The notes under the pieces were generated by a model. The model saw only the letters and a program-made list of their open reading frames with translations. It was not told the DNA's origin and did not search any database. The position numbers and the translations under genes are program-made. DNA of 51,243 nucleotides from Streptomyces sp. CBMA291 (GTDB taxonomy: Bacteria > Actinomycetota > Actinomycetes > Streptomycetales > Streptomycetaceae): the NCBI RefSeq assembly GCF_014596525.1, contig NZ_MSJP01000044.1, forward strand, positions 1 through 51,243, in the 5' to 3' direction. How positions within the stretch are numbered: the stretch's first letter is position 1; the number at the start of each line of letters is the position of its first letter. Shown here piece after piece: positions 17,905 through 25,384 of this stretch.

Positions 17905-19431
17905 GTGCCACGTGGTGACGGTCGACTCAATCACGACCTGCTCCCCGGTGAGAAAGGCCCCCAGGACGCTTGCGGCGTCTTCGGTGTCTGGGCTCCGGGT
18001 GAAGAGGTCGCAAAGCTCACGTACTTCGGGCTCTACGCCCTCCAGCATCGGGGCCAGGAATCCGCGGGTATCGCGGTCAGCAATGGCTCCCAGATCCTCG
18101 TCTTCAAGGACATGGGCCTCGTGTCCCAGGTCTTCGACGAGACCTCTCTCGGTTCCCTCCAAGGTCATATCGCGGTCGGTCACGCCCGCTACTCGACCAC
18201 CGGGGCGTCCGTGTGGGAGAACGCGCAGCCGACGTTCAGGGCAACCGCCCACGGCTCCATCGCGCTCGGCCACAACGGCAACCTGGTGAACACGGCTCGG
18301 CTCGCCGAAATGGTCGCCGACCTGCCCAAGAAGGAAGGTCGCGCGACCCAGGTCGCCGCCACCAACGACACCGACCTGGTGACCGCGCTCCTCGCGGGCC
18401 AGGTGGACGAGGACGGCACGCCGCTCACCATCGAGCAGGCTGCCGCGAAGGTTCTCCCCGAGGTCCGGGGCGCCTTCTCCCTCGTCTTCATGGACGAGCA
18501 CACGCTCTACGCGGCGCGCGACCCGCAGGGCATCCGCCCGCTGGTCCTCGGCCGTCTGGAGCGTGGCTGGGTGGTCGCGTCCGAGTCCGCCGCGCTCGAC
18601 ATCTGCGGTGCCAGCTTCGTCCGCGAGGTCGAGCCGGGCGAGATGATCGCGATCGACGAGAACGGCATCCGCACCTCCCGATTCGCGGAAGCGAAGCCCA
18701 AGGGCTGTGTCTTCGAGTACGTGTACCTGGCCCGTCCGGACACGGACATCGCCGGCCGGAACGTGTACCTCTCCCGGGTGGAGATGGGCCGCCGCCTCGC
18801 GAAGGAGGCGCCCGCCGAGGCCGATCTGGTCATAGCGACGCCGGAGTCCGGAACTCCCGCCGCCATCGGCTACGCCGAGGCCTCGGGCATCCCCTTCGGC
18901 GCCGGTCTGGTGAAGAACGCCTACGTCGGGCGCACCTTCATCCAGCCCTCGCAGACCATCCGCCAGCTCGGCATCCGGCTGAAGCTGAACCCCCTCAAGG
19001 ACGTCATCCGGGGCAAGCGCCTGGTCGTCGTCGACGACTCGATCGTCCGCGGCAACACCCAGCGCGCCCTGGTCAAGATGCTCCGCGAGGCCGGCGCGGC
19101 CGAGATCCACATCCGGATCTCCTCGCCGCCGGTGAAGTGGCCCTGCTTCTTCGGCATCGACTTCGCCACCCGCGCGGAGCTGATCGCCAACGGCATGTCG
19201 ATCGACGAGATCGGCAAGTCGCTGGGCGCGGACTCGCTCTCGTACATCTCCATCGACGGGATGATCGAGGCGACCACGATCCAGAAGCCGAACCTCTGCC
19301 GTGCCTGCTTCGACGGCGAGTACCCGATGGAGCTGCCGGACCCCGAGCTGCTCGGCAAGCAGCTCCTGGAGACCGAGCTGGCCGCGGGCCCCGCCGCCAC
19401 GGCGGCGGCGGACGCCCTGCGACGCCCGTAA
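17905..19431 (+). CDS. purF: Amidophosphoribosyltransferase
   Basis: First committed purine step: glutamine plus PRPP gives phosphoribosylamine. The 508-residue protein carries a 22-residue propeptide before the N-terminal nucleophile Cys23 in DACGVFGVWA. The glutaminase domain follows (YALQHRGQESAGIA; ARYSTTG), then the phosphoribosyltransferase loop VVVDDSIVRGNT. Cys268, Cys414 (KWPCFFG), Cys465 and Cys468 (LCRAC) match the four [4Fe-4S] ligands of the Bacillus-type enzyme. It is therefore predicted to be an oxygen-sensitive, self-processing form. A GC hairpin separates it from purM. Confidence 0.97.
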   Translation: MPRGDGRLNHDLLPGEKGPQDACGVFGVWAPGEEVAKLTYFGLYALQHRGQESAGIAVSNGSQILVFKDMGLVSQVFDETSLGSLQGHIAVGHARYSTTGASVWENAQPTFRATAHGSIALGHNGNLVNTARLAEMVADLPKKEGRATQVAATNDTDLVTALLAGQVDEDGTPLTIEQAAAKVLPEVRGAFSLVFMDEHTLYAARDPQGIRPLVLGRLERGWVVASESAALDICGASFVREVEPGEMIAIDENGIRTSRFAEAKPKGCVFEYVYLARPDTDIAGRNVYLSRVEMGRRLAKEAPAEADLVIATPESGTPAAIGYAEASGIPFGAGLVKNAYVGRTFIQPSQTIRQLGIRLKLNPLKDVIRGKRLVVVDDSIVRGNTQRALVKMLREAGAAEIHIRISSPPVKWPCFFGIDFATRAELIANGMSIDEIGKSLGADSLSYISIDGMIEATTIQKPNLCRACFDGEYPMELPDPELLGKQLLETELAAGPAATAAADALRRP

Positions 19432-19439
19432 GACCCCGC

Positions 19440-19470
19440 CGCCCGCGCCGCCTCCCCGGCGGCGCGGGCG
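19440..19470 (+). terminator. Hairpin between purF and purM
   Basis: A 13-bp perfect GC stem (19440-19452 with 19458-19470) has a 5-nt loop and no U-tract. It may terminate part of the transcripts or protect the purF 3' end. It is followed by a short ACGAGCTGT repeat (about 19470-19503). Confidence 0.6.
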
Positions 19471-19523
19471 GTACGAGCAGCACGAGCTGTACGAGCTGTA
19501 CGACGACACGAAAGTTCTCACCC

Positions 19524-20591
19524 ATGTCTGAGACCACCGGTGCCAGCTACGCCTCCGCGGGCGTCGACATCGAGGCGGGCGACCGCGCCGTCGAGCTCAT
19601 GAAGGAGTGGGTGAAGAAGACGAAGCGCCCCGAGGTCCTCGGTGGCCTCGGCGGTTTCGCCGGCCTCTTCGACGCCTCGGCCCTCAAGCGCTACGAGCGC
19701 CCCCTGCTCGCCTCCGCCACCGACGGCGTCGGCACGAAGGTCGACATCGCCCGTCAGATGGGCGTGTACGACACCATCGGCCACGACCTGGTCGCGATGG
19801 TCATGGACGACATCGTCGTCTGCGGCGCCGAGCCGCTCTTCATGACCGACTACATCTGCGTGGGCAAGGTCCACCCGGAGCGGGTCGCCGCCATCGTCAA
19901 GGGCATCGCCGAGGGCTGTGTCCTGGCCGGCTGCGCCCTGGTCGGCGGCGAGACGGCGGAGCACCCGGGCCTCCTCGGTCCGGACGACTTCGACGTGGCC
20001 GGCGCGGGCACGGGTGTCGTGGAGTACGACCGGCTGCTCGGCCCCGATCGCATCCGTACGGGGGACGCGGTCATCGCCATGGCCGCCTCGGGTCTTCACT
20101 CCAACGGGTACTCGCTCGTCCGGCACGTGCTCTTCGACCGCGCGGGCATGAGCCTCGACCAGCGGGTCGAGGAGCTGGGCCGGACGCTCGGCGAGGAGCT
20201 GCTGGAGCCCACCAAGATCTACTCCCTGGACTGCCTGGCCCTCACCCGGACCACGGACGTCCACGCCTTCAGCCACATCACGGGCGGCGGTCTCGCGGCC
20301 AACCTGGCCCGGGTCATCCCGGACGGGCTGCACGCCACGGTCGACCGCTCGACCTGGACGCCGGACGCGATCTTCGACCTGGTCGGCAAGGCCGGTCAGG
20401 TGGAGCGCCTGGAGCTGGAGAAGACCCTGAACATGGGCGTCGGCATGATGGCCGTCGTCCCCGCCGACTTCGTCGACGCGGCCCTGACCACGCTGGCGGA
20501 CCGGGGCGTCGAGTCCTGGGTCGCGGGCGAGATCACCGAGCGCGGCGCGCACACCACGGGCGCGGAGCTGGTCGGCGACTACGCGAAGTAG
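19524..20591 (+). CDS. purM: AIR synthetase
   Basis: Phosphoribosylformylglycinamidine cyclo-ligase, 355 residues. It forms AIR from FGAM with ATP. Motifs include YASAGVDIEAGDRAVELMK (about 8-26), GGFAGLFD, ATDGVGTKVDIA (about 64-75), HDLVAMVMDDIVVCGAEPLF, ALVGGETAEHPG, SGLHSNGYSLVR and HITGGGLAANLARVIP. It is intact and of normal length. ATG 19524 has only a weak ribosome site. It is probably co-transcribed with purF across the intervening hairpin. Confidence 0.96.
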   Translation: MSETTGASYASAGVDIEAGDRAVELMKEWVKKTKRPEVLGGLGGFAGLFDASALKRYERPLLASATDGVGTKVDIARQMGVYDTIGHDLVAMVMDDIVVCGAEPLFMTDYICVGKVHPERVAAIVKGIAEGCVLAGCALVGGETAEHPGLLGPDDFDVAGAGTGVVEYDRLLGPDRIRTGDAVIAMAASGLHSNGYSLVRHVLFDRAGMSLDQRVEELGRTLGEELLEPTKIYSLDCLALTRTTDVHAFSHITGGGLAANLARVIPDGLHATVDRSTWTPDAIFDLVGKAGQVERLELEKTLNMGVGMMAVVPADFVDAALTTLADRGVESWVAGEITERGAHTTGAELVGDYAK

Positions 20592-20611
20592 GACAGACCG
20601 GGGCAGTACAC

Positions 20612-20638
20612 ACGGGGCGCTCCTGAGGGGCGCCCCGT
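20612..20638 (+). terminator. Hairpin after purM
   Basis: ACGGGGCGC (20612-20620) pairs with GCGCCCCGT (20630-20638). There is no U-tract. Confidence 0.55.
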
Positions 20639-20842
20639 ACGTGTCGGCCCCGTACGTGTCGGGGGCGCCCCTGACACGAGCCCTGACATCAACCCTGTCG
20701 CGACCCCGGACATGACCGCTGTGACGACCCCCGTTACGGCCCCCGGCGCGTCCCCTGACCGGAGCCGCCGGAGCCGCCGGGACCGAAGCCCCGAGACCGA
20801 GGGCCCCGTGACCGAGGCCCCCGGGAGTACGCGGACAGCACG

Positions 20843-20875
20843 GAAACCCGGCCGGGTGATCCCGGACCGGGTTTC
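20843..20875 (-). terminator. Terminator after the DUF3073 gene
   Basis: Nested inverted repeats: GAAACCCGG/CCGGGTTTC outside and CCGGG/CCCGG inside. They lie 14 nt beyond the minus-strand stop. 20639-20842 shows only GC-rich filler. Confidence 0.7.
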
Positions 20876-20889
20876 GGTGGTTCAGAAGG

Positions 20890-21147
20890 TCAAGCGCGAC
20901 GCGGGGACGCACCACTCGGACCGGACTGATCGTCCTCGTCCTCGTCGTCCGTGTTGTAGAGATCCGCGTACTGGGCGTACGGGTCGTCTTCCTCGTCGTC
21001 GTCCTCGAACGGCTCGCCATTCGGCGGCTGGCTCGAAGTCGAAGCGCCCAGCTCATTGGCCAGACGCGTCAGGTCCGTCCCGCCGCTGCTGTACTTCAGC
21101 TGGCGGGCGACCTTGGTCTGCTTGGCCTTTGCCCGGCCGCGCCCCAT
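20890..21147 (-). CDS. DUF3073 family protein
   Basis: 85 residues from ATG 21147, with GAGGGGGT upstream. The sequence starts GRGRAKAKQTKVARQLKYSS, which is the basic DUF3073 signature, and then LTRLANELGA. The C-terminal half is very acidic (EDDDEEDDPYAQYADLY; NTDDEDEDDQSG). No enzyme motif is present. The family is widespread in actinobacteria with no established function. A basic head and acidic tail suggest a nucleic-acid or protein-binding role (inference). It lies between purM and vdh, transcribed towards purM. Confidence 0.88.
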   Translation of the reverse strand: MGRGRAKAKQTKVARQLKYSSGGTDLTRLANELGASTSSQPPNGEPFEDDDEEDDPYAQYADLYNTDDEDEDDQSGPSGASPRRA

Positions 21148-21410
21148 GGCTCGACCCCCTCGGTGACGGGGCTCGTCGGCCCCAGAGTCTTGACACGCGT
21201 TCATGATTCGGAACGGACTCTCGACAGAGAGGCCGGTCCGTAGGGCTTCAACGGTACCTGTTTCCGCGGGTCTACGGTACGCCGCGCGCATCACATACCC
21301 CGGTACAGAACCTTCGAGGCGCCCTTTCCTCGCTGGTCAATCGCGATTTTAACCTCTTCTGAGGGTCCGACCCGCCGAATGGCGTGAGCGAAGTCTCGCC
21401 AGGGACGCCC

Positions 21411-21452
21411 CTGGACCTCTCCGCGCCACCCGGGCGATGCGGAGAGGTCCAG
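21411..21452 (-). terminator. Terminator downstream of vdh
   Basis: A perfect 14-bp stem (CTGGACCTCTCCGC at 21411-21424 with 21439-21452) and 14-nt loop lie about 90 nt beyond the vdh stop codon. Confidence 0.65.
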
Positions 21453-21540
21453 AGGATGCCGGTGGGGTCCCTGAGGCGCGCTGGAGCGGCCCCGGGGCGG
21501 TTCCCGGCCGGATCAGGCCTTCCCCCGGGCCGGATCCGGA

Positions 21541-22632
21541 TCAGGCCTTCCGTGCCGAGGCCATCCGCTGCTCGGCGATCCGGTCGGCGGCGGCGGCCGG
21601 CGGAATCCCGTCGGACTTCGCACGTGCGAAGATTTCGAGGGTGGTGTCGAAGATCTTCGTCGCCTTCGCCTTGCAGCGGTCGAAGTCGAAGCCGTGCAGC
21701 TCGTCGGCGACCTGGATCACGCCACCGGCGTTGATCACGTAGTCGGGCGCGTAGAGGATGCCCCGGTCCGCGAGGTCCTTCTCCACACCCGGGTGGGCGA
21801 GCTGGTTGTTGGCCGCGCCGCAGACGATCCCGGCGGTGAGGACCGGCACGGTCTCGTCGTTCAGGGCGCCGCCGAGCGCGCAGGGCGCGTAGATGTCCAG
21901 GCCCTCGACGCGGATCAGCGCGTCCGTGTCGGCGACCACGGTCACCTGCGGGTACTTGTCGGTGATCCGGCGCACCGACTCCTCGCGCACATCGGTGATC
22001 ACGACCTCGGCGCCGTCCTCCAGAAGGTGCTCGACGAGGTAGTGGCCGACCTTGCCGACACCCGCCACGCCGACCTTGCGACCGCGCAGGGTCGGGTCGC
22101 CCCAGAGGGTCTGCGCGGAGGCGCGCATGCCCTGGAAGACGCCGAAGGCGGTGAGGACGGAGGAGTCGCCCGCGCCGCCGTTCTCGGGGGAGCGGCCGGT
22201 GGTCCACTTGTTCTCGCGGGCGACGACGTCCATGTCGGCGACGTAGGTGCCGACGTCGCAGGCGGTGACGTACCGACCGCCGAGGGAGGCGACGAACCGG
22301 CCGTAGGCGAGGAGCAGCTCCTCCGTCTTGATCTTCTCCGGGTCGCCGATGATGACGGCCTTGCCGCCGCCGTGGTCGAGACCGGCCATGGCGTTCTTGT
22401 ACGACATGCCGCGCGCCAGGTTGAGCGCGTCGGCGATGGCGTCGGCCTCGGTGGCGTACGGGTAGAAGCGGGTGCCGCCGAGGGCGGGGCCCAGGGCGGT
22501 GTTGTGGAGGGCGATGACGGCCTTGAGGCCGGTGGCGCGGTCCTGACAGAGCACGACTTGCTCGTGGCCGCCCTGCTCCGAGTGGAACAGGGTGCGGAGT
22601 ACGTCAGCAGGAACGCCGGTCACATCGGTCAC
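21541..22632 (-). CDS. vdh: Valine dehydrogenase (Glu/Leu/Phe/Val dehydrogenase family)
   Basis: 363 residues from GTG 22632 ([24 protein letters not shown]), with GGGAG 8 nt upstream. It catalyses oxidative deamination of branched-chain amino acids with NAD+, feeding acyl-CoA precursors. Substrate-domain motifs are [12 protein letters not shown] and the catalytic-lysine block [19 protein letters not shown]. The Rossmann region is [16 protein letters not shown], and the later block is CGAANNQLA. The length and position next to bldC match the Streptomyces Vdh I remember. An in-frame ATG at 22749 was rejected because it lacks a ribosome site and adds a non-family extension. Confidence 0.93.
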   Translation of the reverse strand: MTDVTGVPADVLRTLFHSEQGGHEQVVLCQDRATGLKAVIALHNTALGPALGGTRFYPYATEADAIADALNLARGMSYKNAMAGLDHGGGKAVIIGDPEKIKTEELLLAYGRFVASLGGRYVTACDVGTYVADMDVVARENKWTTGRSPENGGAGDSSVLTAFGVFQGMRASAQTLWGDPTLRGRKVGVAGVGKVGHYLVEHLLEDGAEVVITDVREESVRRITDKYPQVTVVADTDALIRVEGLDIYAPCALGGALNDETVPVLTAGIVCGAANNQLAHPGVEKDLADRGILYAPDYVINAGGVIQVADELHGFDFDRCKAKATKIFDTTLEIFARAKSDGIPPAAAADRIAEQRMASARKA

Positions 22633-22784
22633 GGTGGTGACTCCCAAGTACGAAGCGGCGGGTGGTCCTCCCTGAGGGTGGGGGAGGACCGGTTCGGCAA
22701 GAGAGTAAGTCCTACCTGGGCGTAGATCAGCGGCAGTGCCCAGGATCACCCCCTCGGAGGGGGCCTCCGTGGAAGGATCACGGC
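22633..22784. promoter_or_regulatory. Divergent vdh / hypothetical promoter region
   Basis: 152 bp. GGTCCTCCC (22664-22672) pairs with GGGAGGACC (22682-22690), a 9-bp inverted repeat in the vdh leader that could be an operator or an RNA hairpin. No promoter box stands out. Confidence 0.4.
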
Positions 22785-23651
22785 ATGTCGGTCGTCTCCT
22801 CGGTCCTCATTCCCTACGCCTCCTATCTGCGGGTCTACGAGCCGCTGGCGGCGTTCCCCGAGCCGGAACGGACCCATTGGGCCCGCTACGCGCGGGAGTC
22901 GCGCGCCCCCGGCGCCCAGGAGGAGCTGCGGAGGTCGCTCGCCGATCTGCTGCCGACGCCTCCGGTCCCGGTGCCGGTGCACGAGAGCGCCGAGGCCTTC
23001 GTCGCGGTCCTCGACGGGGTGGTGGTGGTCTGTCCGTGGCGGACCCGGCTGCGGGGCTGGCTGGCGCTGCGGGAGGTGGCGGACCAGTTTCCGGCCCCGG
23101 TCCTGGACGCGATGCTCCCGCCGGTCGTACGGGCCCAGGTGACGGCGGATCACGAGCGCTGGCTCGAACGGAACCCGGACGCGCGCCCCTGGATCCGCAC
23201 GGCGGTCTGGCAGGTGCCGCTGCGCTGGTTCGCGCTCTTCGGGGACGAGGACCGGGAGTACGAGCCGGGGGCGCCCAAGGGCGCGGAGGGGGAGCCGGCG
23301 GGCCGGGCGCCGGTGCTGCGGTACCGGACGACGATGGCGCAGGCCCGCCGGAGGCTGGCGCGGGCCCTGCGGGCGCTGCGGGAGGCCTACGACGAGGGAC
23401 CCCTGACGGAGGGTCTGATCGAAGTGGGGCGCTGGCTGGAGGAGTTCCATCCCCGGGCGCTCGTGGAGCTGGACTACGGGGGGCTCGTGCACGCGGTCCC
23501 GGAGGAGTGGCTGGCCGGTGACCGCTCGGCGGCCCAACTGGCGGAGGGGATCGCGGCGCTGCGGGCGGGGGACGGCGAGGCGGCGAGCGAGGCGTACGGG
23601 CGGCTCGCCGAGCGCTGGCGGCTCGTCAGGGAGCTGCGATTCGCGAATTGA
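22785..23651 (+). CDS. Conserved hypothetical protein upstream of bldC
   Basis: 288 residues from ATG 22785, with GGAAGG 8 nt upstream. It begins [20 protein letters not shown] and contains no catalytic motif, signal or transmembrane helix that I recognise. Notable blocks are [17 protein letters not shown] in the middle, a basic [20 protein letters not shown] helix, and [20 protein letters not shown] near the end. It is predicted to be mainly helical and cytoplasmic. From memory it is conserved between vdh and bldC in Streptomyces. Function unknown. Confidence 0.85.
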   Translation: MSVVSSVLIPYASYLRVYEPLAAFPEPERTHWARYARESRAPGAQEELRRSLADLLPTPPVPVPVHESAEAFVAVLDGVVVVCPWRTRLRGWLALREVADQFPAPVLDAMLPPVVRAQVTADHERWLERNPDARPWIRTAVWQVPLRWFALFGDEDREYEPGAPKGAEGEPAGRAPVLRYRTTMAQARRRLARALRALREAYDEGPLTEGLIEVGRWLEEFHPRALVELDYGGLVHAVPEEWLAGDRSAAQLAEGIAALRAGDGEAASEAYGRLAERWRLVRELRFAN

Positions 23652-23974
23652 CATCAGTCGGACAGATTCGTCAGGTCGGTATCGACAAGACATGTCCGAC
23701 CGGTGTAAATGATCTTCATGACCAGGGAGTTGCGGGTGGCCGATTTCGGTCCGCCGGTGGCGACCGGGTCTTTTGGCACTCCCAGGTGGGGACGTTGGTC
23801 CTGATCCGGGCCTTTGGCCCAAGCGTGACGGAAAGCACTTAACGCACTCTTGCGCCCATCACCTACCCTCGTGCCAAAATAGGACAAGGAGTCCGGGGAG
23901 GGTTCCTTCCGTCCAACTTTGGGCGGAACGCTCAGCATTGCACTCTATGGGGGGTCTGAGGACTCCTGATCGCT

Positions 23975-23993
23975 CTGTGACTGATCGTCACAG
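23975..23993. promoter_or_regulatory. 19-bp operator-like dyad upstream of bldC
   Basis: CTGTGACTGATCGTCACAG has perfect 7-bp arms and a 5-nt centre. It lies about 240 bp before bldC. It resembles CRP-type TGTGA/TCACA sites, but the spacing is one base longer than the usual N6. Confidence 0.55.
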
Positions 23994-24194
23994 ACGCGTG
24001 ACTGTCCGTTATGGCATGGTCCATCGACTTCCGCCGCTGATGAACACCTGCGAGGGCAATTCCATCGGTTTGGCCGACGTGGCTGGACGGATGGTGTAGT
24101 TGTAGTGCCGAGGACAAGCCGTTCGTCCTATAACCGACTCGGCCCGCTTCTGTCATTTCGGGCAGCGCGGGTCAAGGTGCAGAATTTAGAGGAA

Positions 24195-24217
24195 AGAACC
24201 GAGATTGGTTCGGTTCT
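24195..24217 (+). promoter_or_regulatory. Inverted repeat just before the bldC ribosome site
   Basis: AGAACCGA (24195-24202) and TCGGTTCT (24210-24217) form a perfect 8-bp stem with a 7-nt loop. It ends 3 nt before GAGGAGG (24221-24227). It could gate bldC translation or bind a regulator. Confidence 0.5.
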
Positions 24218-24233
24218 CCCGAGGAGGCCGCTC

Positions 24234-24440
24234 ATGACCGCTCGCACCCCTGATGCCGAGCCGCTGCTGACCCCTGCCGAGGTTGCCACGATGTTCCGTG
24301 TGGACCCGAAGACGGTGACCCGTTGGGCGAAGGCCGGGAAGCTCACGTCCATCCGCACCCTGGGTGGGCACCGCCGCTATCGCGAGGCCGAGGTCCGCGC
24401 GCTGCTGGCGGGCATTCCGCAGCAGCGCAGCGAGGCCTGA
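24234..24440 (+). CDS. bldC: Developmental regulator BldC
   Basis: 68 residues from ATG 24234, with GAGGAGG correctly spaced. It is a single MerR-type winged helix-turn-helix: LLTPAEVATMFRVDPKTVTRWAKAG is the helix-turn-helix and LTSIRTLGGHRRYREAEVRALL the wing. There is no effector domain, exactly the size and layout of Streptomyces BldC. BldC binds arrays of direct repeats and delays entry into development. The long upstream region suggests complex control. Confidence 0.97.
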   Translation: MTARTPDAEPLLTPAEVATMFRVDPKTVTRWAKAGKLTSIRTLGGHRRYREAEVRALLAGIPQQRSEA

Positions 24441-24554
24441 GGCCGCGCATTCACCCTGTAGTACCCGTTACGCCGGGCATGTCCGGGTCCCCCAACCCGG
24501 TCGCCCACCCCTAGCTCTGCCGACGGTCTCCTGCCCCAACAGGTTTCCGTCACC

Positions 24555-24597
24555 GATCGCGCTGGACTCCGCCGGGTCCGGCGCGATCTTCTTTTGT
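24555..24597 (+). terminator. bldC terminator
   Basis: GATCGCGC (24555-24562) pairs with GCGCGATC (24581-24588). A further GGAC/GTCC helix lies inside, and TTCTTTTGT follows. It is a good intrinsic terminator. Confidence 0.85.
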
Positions 24598-24791
24598 CTC
24601 CGGGGGGTATTTCCGTCGCGGGCGGCGTTCCCTGTGACTGGTGGTGCAATTGCACATATTAAATCGCGCCGTTGTAGGAAGGGTGTAAGTGAAGCGGTTT
24701 CTGAAACTCCTTCAGTGACACCCGTCACATTGGCGAAGCCCTGCCACAGAACAGCCTCCCACCTTCCGGGGCGCCCCCGGCCCGCCGATGG
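24598..24791. other. AT-rich structured gap with 43-bp dyad; possible small RNA
   Basis: The space between convergent bldC and DUF6274 has unexpected structure. There is a perfect palindrome GTGCAATTGCAC (24644-24655) and a 43-bp symmetric element at 24681-24723. That element's paired blocks are GGGTGT/ACACCC, TGAAG/CTTCA and GTTTC/GAAAC, separated by short mismatched spacers. A GTGAC-N4-GTCAC dyad overlaps its right end (24715-24728). TTGCAC (24650-24655) could be a -35. No ORF. The ncRNA idea is inference. Confidence 0.4.
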
Positions 24792-25031
24792 TCACGGGCC
24801 CTCAGGACTTTCGTCCCCGCCCCTCCCGGCGCGCTCCTCGGCCTCCTCGGGCGCCGCCGGCCGTATGCAGGGCTCCGGGTCCTCCGGCCCCTCGGGGCAC
24901 TCCATGGCGAGCCGCAGAAGGCGATGACAGACCACGCAGTGGCGCGTGAGGTGTCCGAAGCGCGAAGCGGCCGCCAGATGGGCGCGGAGCAGTGCTCTCG
25001 TGTCGTGCCGTGCTGCGGACGCCGCGGCCAT
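24792..25031 (-). CDS. Small DUF6274-type protein
   Basis: 79 residues from ATG 25031, with GGAGGTG 8 nt upstream. It starts AAASAARHDTRALLRAHLAA and contains HLTRHCVVCHRLLRLAME. The C-x2-C-H cluster (HCVVCH) suggests a metal or haem-like site, or simply a small zinc element. The tail is acidic and Pro-rich. The assignment to DUF6274 is from memory of Streptomyces annotations. The overlapping 129-residue frame (24802-25190) runs into the tRNA-Asp gene and was rejected. Confidence 0.65.
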   Translation of the reverse strand: MAAASAARHDTRALLRAHLAAASRFGHLTRHCVVCHRLLRLAMECPEGPEDPEPCIRPAAPEEAEERAGRGGDESPEGP

Positions 25032-25117
25032 GCGCGAACACCTCCGATGTGGGCCCCCGAATCCCTGAAGACCGGGGTACCGGCGGGCGCCCCGCCGCGT
25101 CAAGGCTCCGGACATGA

Positions 25118-25151
25118 CGAAAGGCCCGCATCAGCTGATGCGGGCCTTTCG
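25118..25151. terminator. Terminator of tRNA-Asp copy 1
   Basis: A perfect 16-bp palindromic stem (25118-25133 with 25136-25151) with AAAGGCCCGC/GCGGGCCTTT arms lies just past the 3' end of the tRNA on the minus strand. Confidence 0.8.
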
Positions 25152-25157
25152 CAGAGG

Positions 25158-25231
25158 CGATCCTGACGGGACTTGAACCCGCGACCTCCACCTTGACAGG
25201 GTGGCGAGCTAACCAACTGCTCCACAGGACC
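25158..25231 (-). tRNA. tRNA-Asp (GTC), copy 1
   Basis: 74-nt cloverleaf on the minus strand: acceptor GGTCCTG/CAGGATC, anticodon stem/loop CACC-CTGTCAA-GGTG giving GTC, T-loop GTTCAAG. CCA is not encoded. Identical to the copy at 32058-32131. Confidence 0.95.
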
Positions 25232-25384
25232 TCGTTGCGAGTCAGACTGTACAGCAGGTCAGGGGCTCAGGTCGAACTCACCGACGGCGAGGATCCGCTT
25301 ACGCCCCCGCCGCCCCGCCCGGCCCCGGCGACCCGGCTCGGGAGACCCGGCCCGGCTCCGCCCACGGAGCCCGGCCCCCGTCCC

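Larger units (their letters stand above)
23652..24233. promoter_or_regulatory. 582-bp regulatory region upstream of bldC
   Basis: No convincing gene, and composition is AT-richer than the surroundings. It contains TTGACA (23648-23653), an 8-bp inverted repeat GTCGGACA/TGTCCGAC (23657-23664, 23693-23700) and the dyad at 23975-23993 with a further GTGAC half-site at 23998-24002. A hairpin (24195-24217) abuts the bldC ribosome site. An open frame at 23773-24099 is not supported by codon bias. Confidence 0.6.

Noticed and set aside
23975..23993. Bona fide Crp site
   Set aside because: Arm spacing is one base longer than the usual TGTGA-N6-TCACA, so the regulator is left unnamed.
23773..24099. 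108-codon frame upstream of bldC
   Set aside because: No codon-position GC bias and no family resemblance; it crosses the regulatory dyad.
24802..25190. 129-codon minus-strand frame starting inside tRNA-Asp
   Set aside because: Its start lies in the tRNA gene. The overlapping 79-residue frame has a good ribosome site and a recognisable HCVVCH motif.
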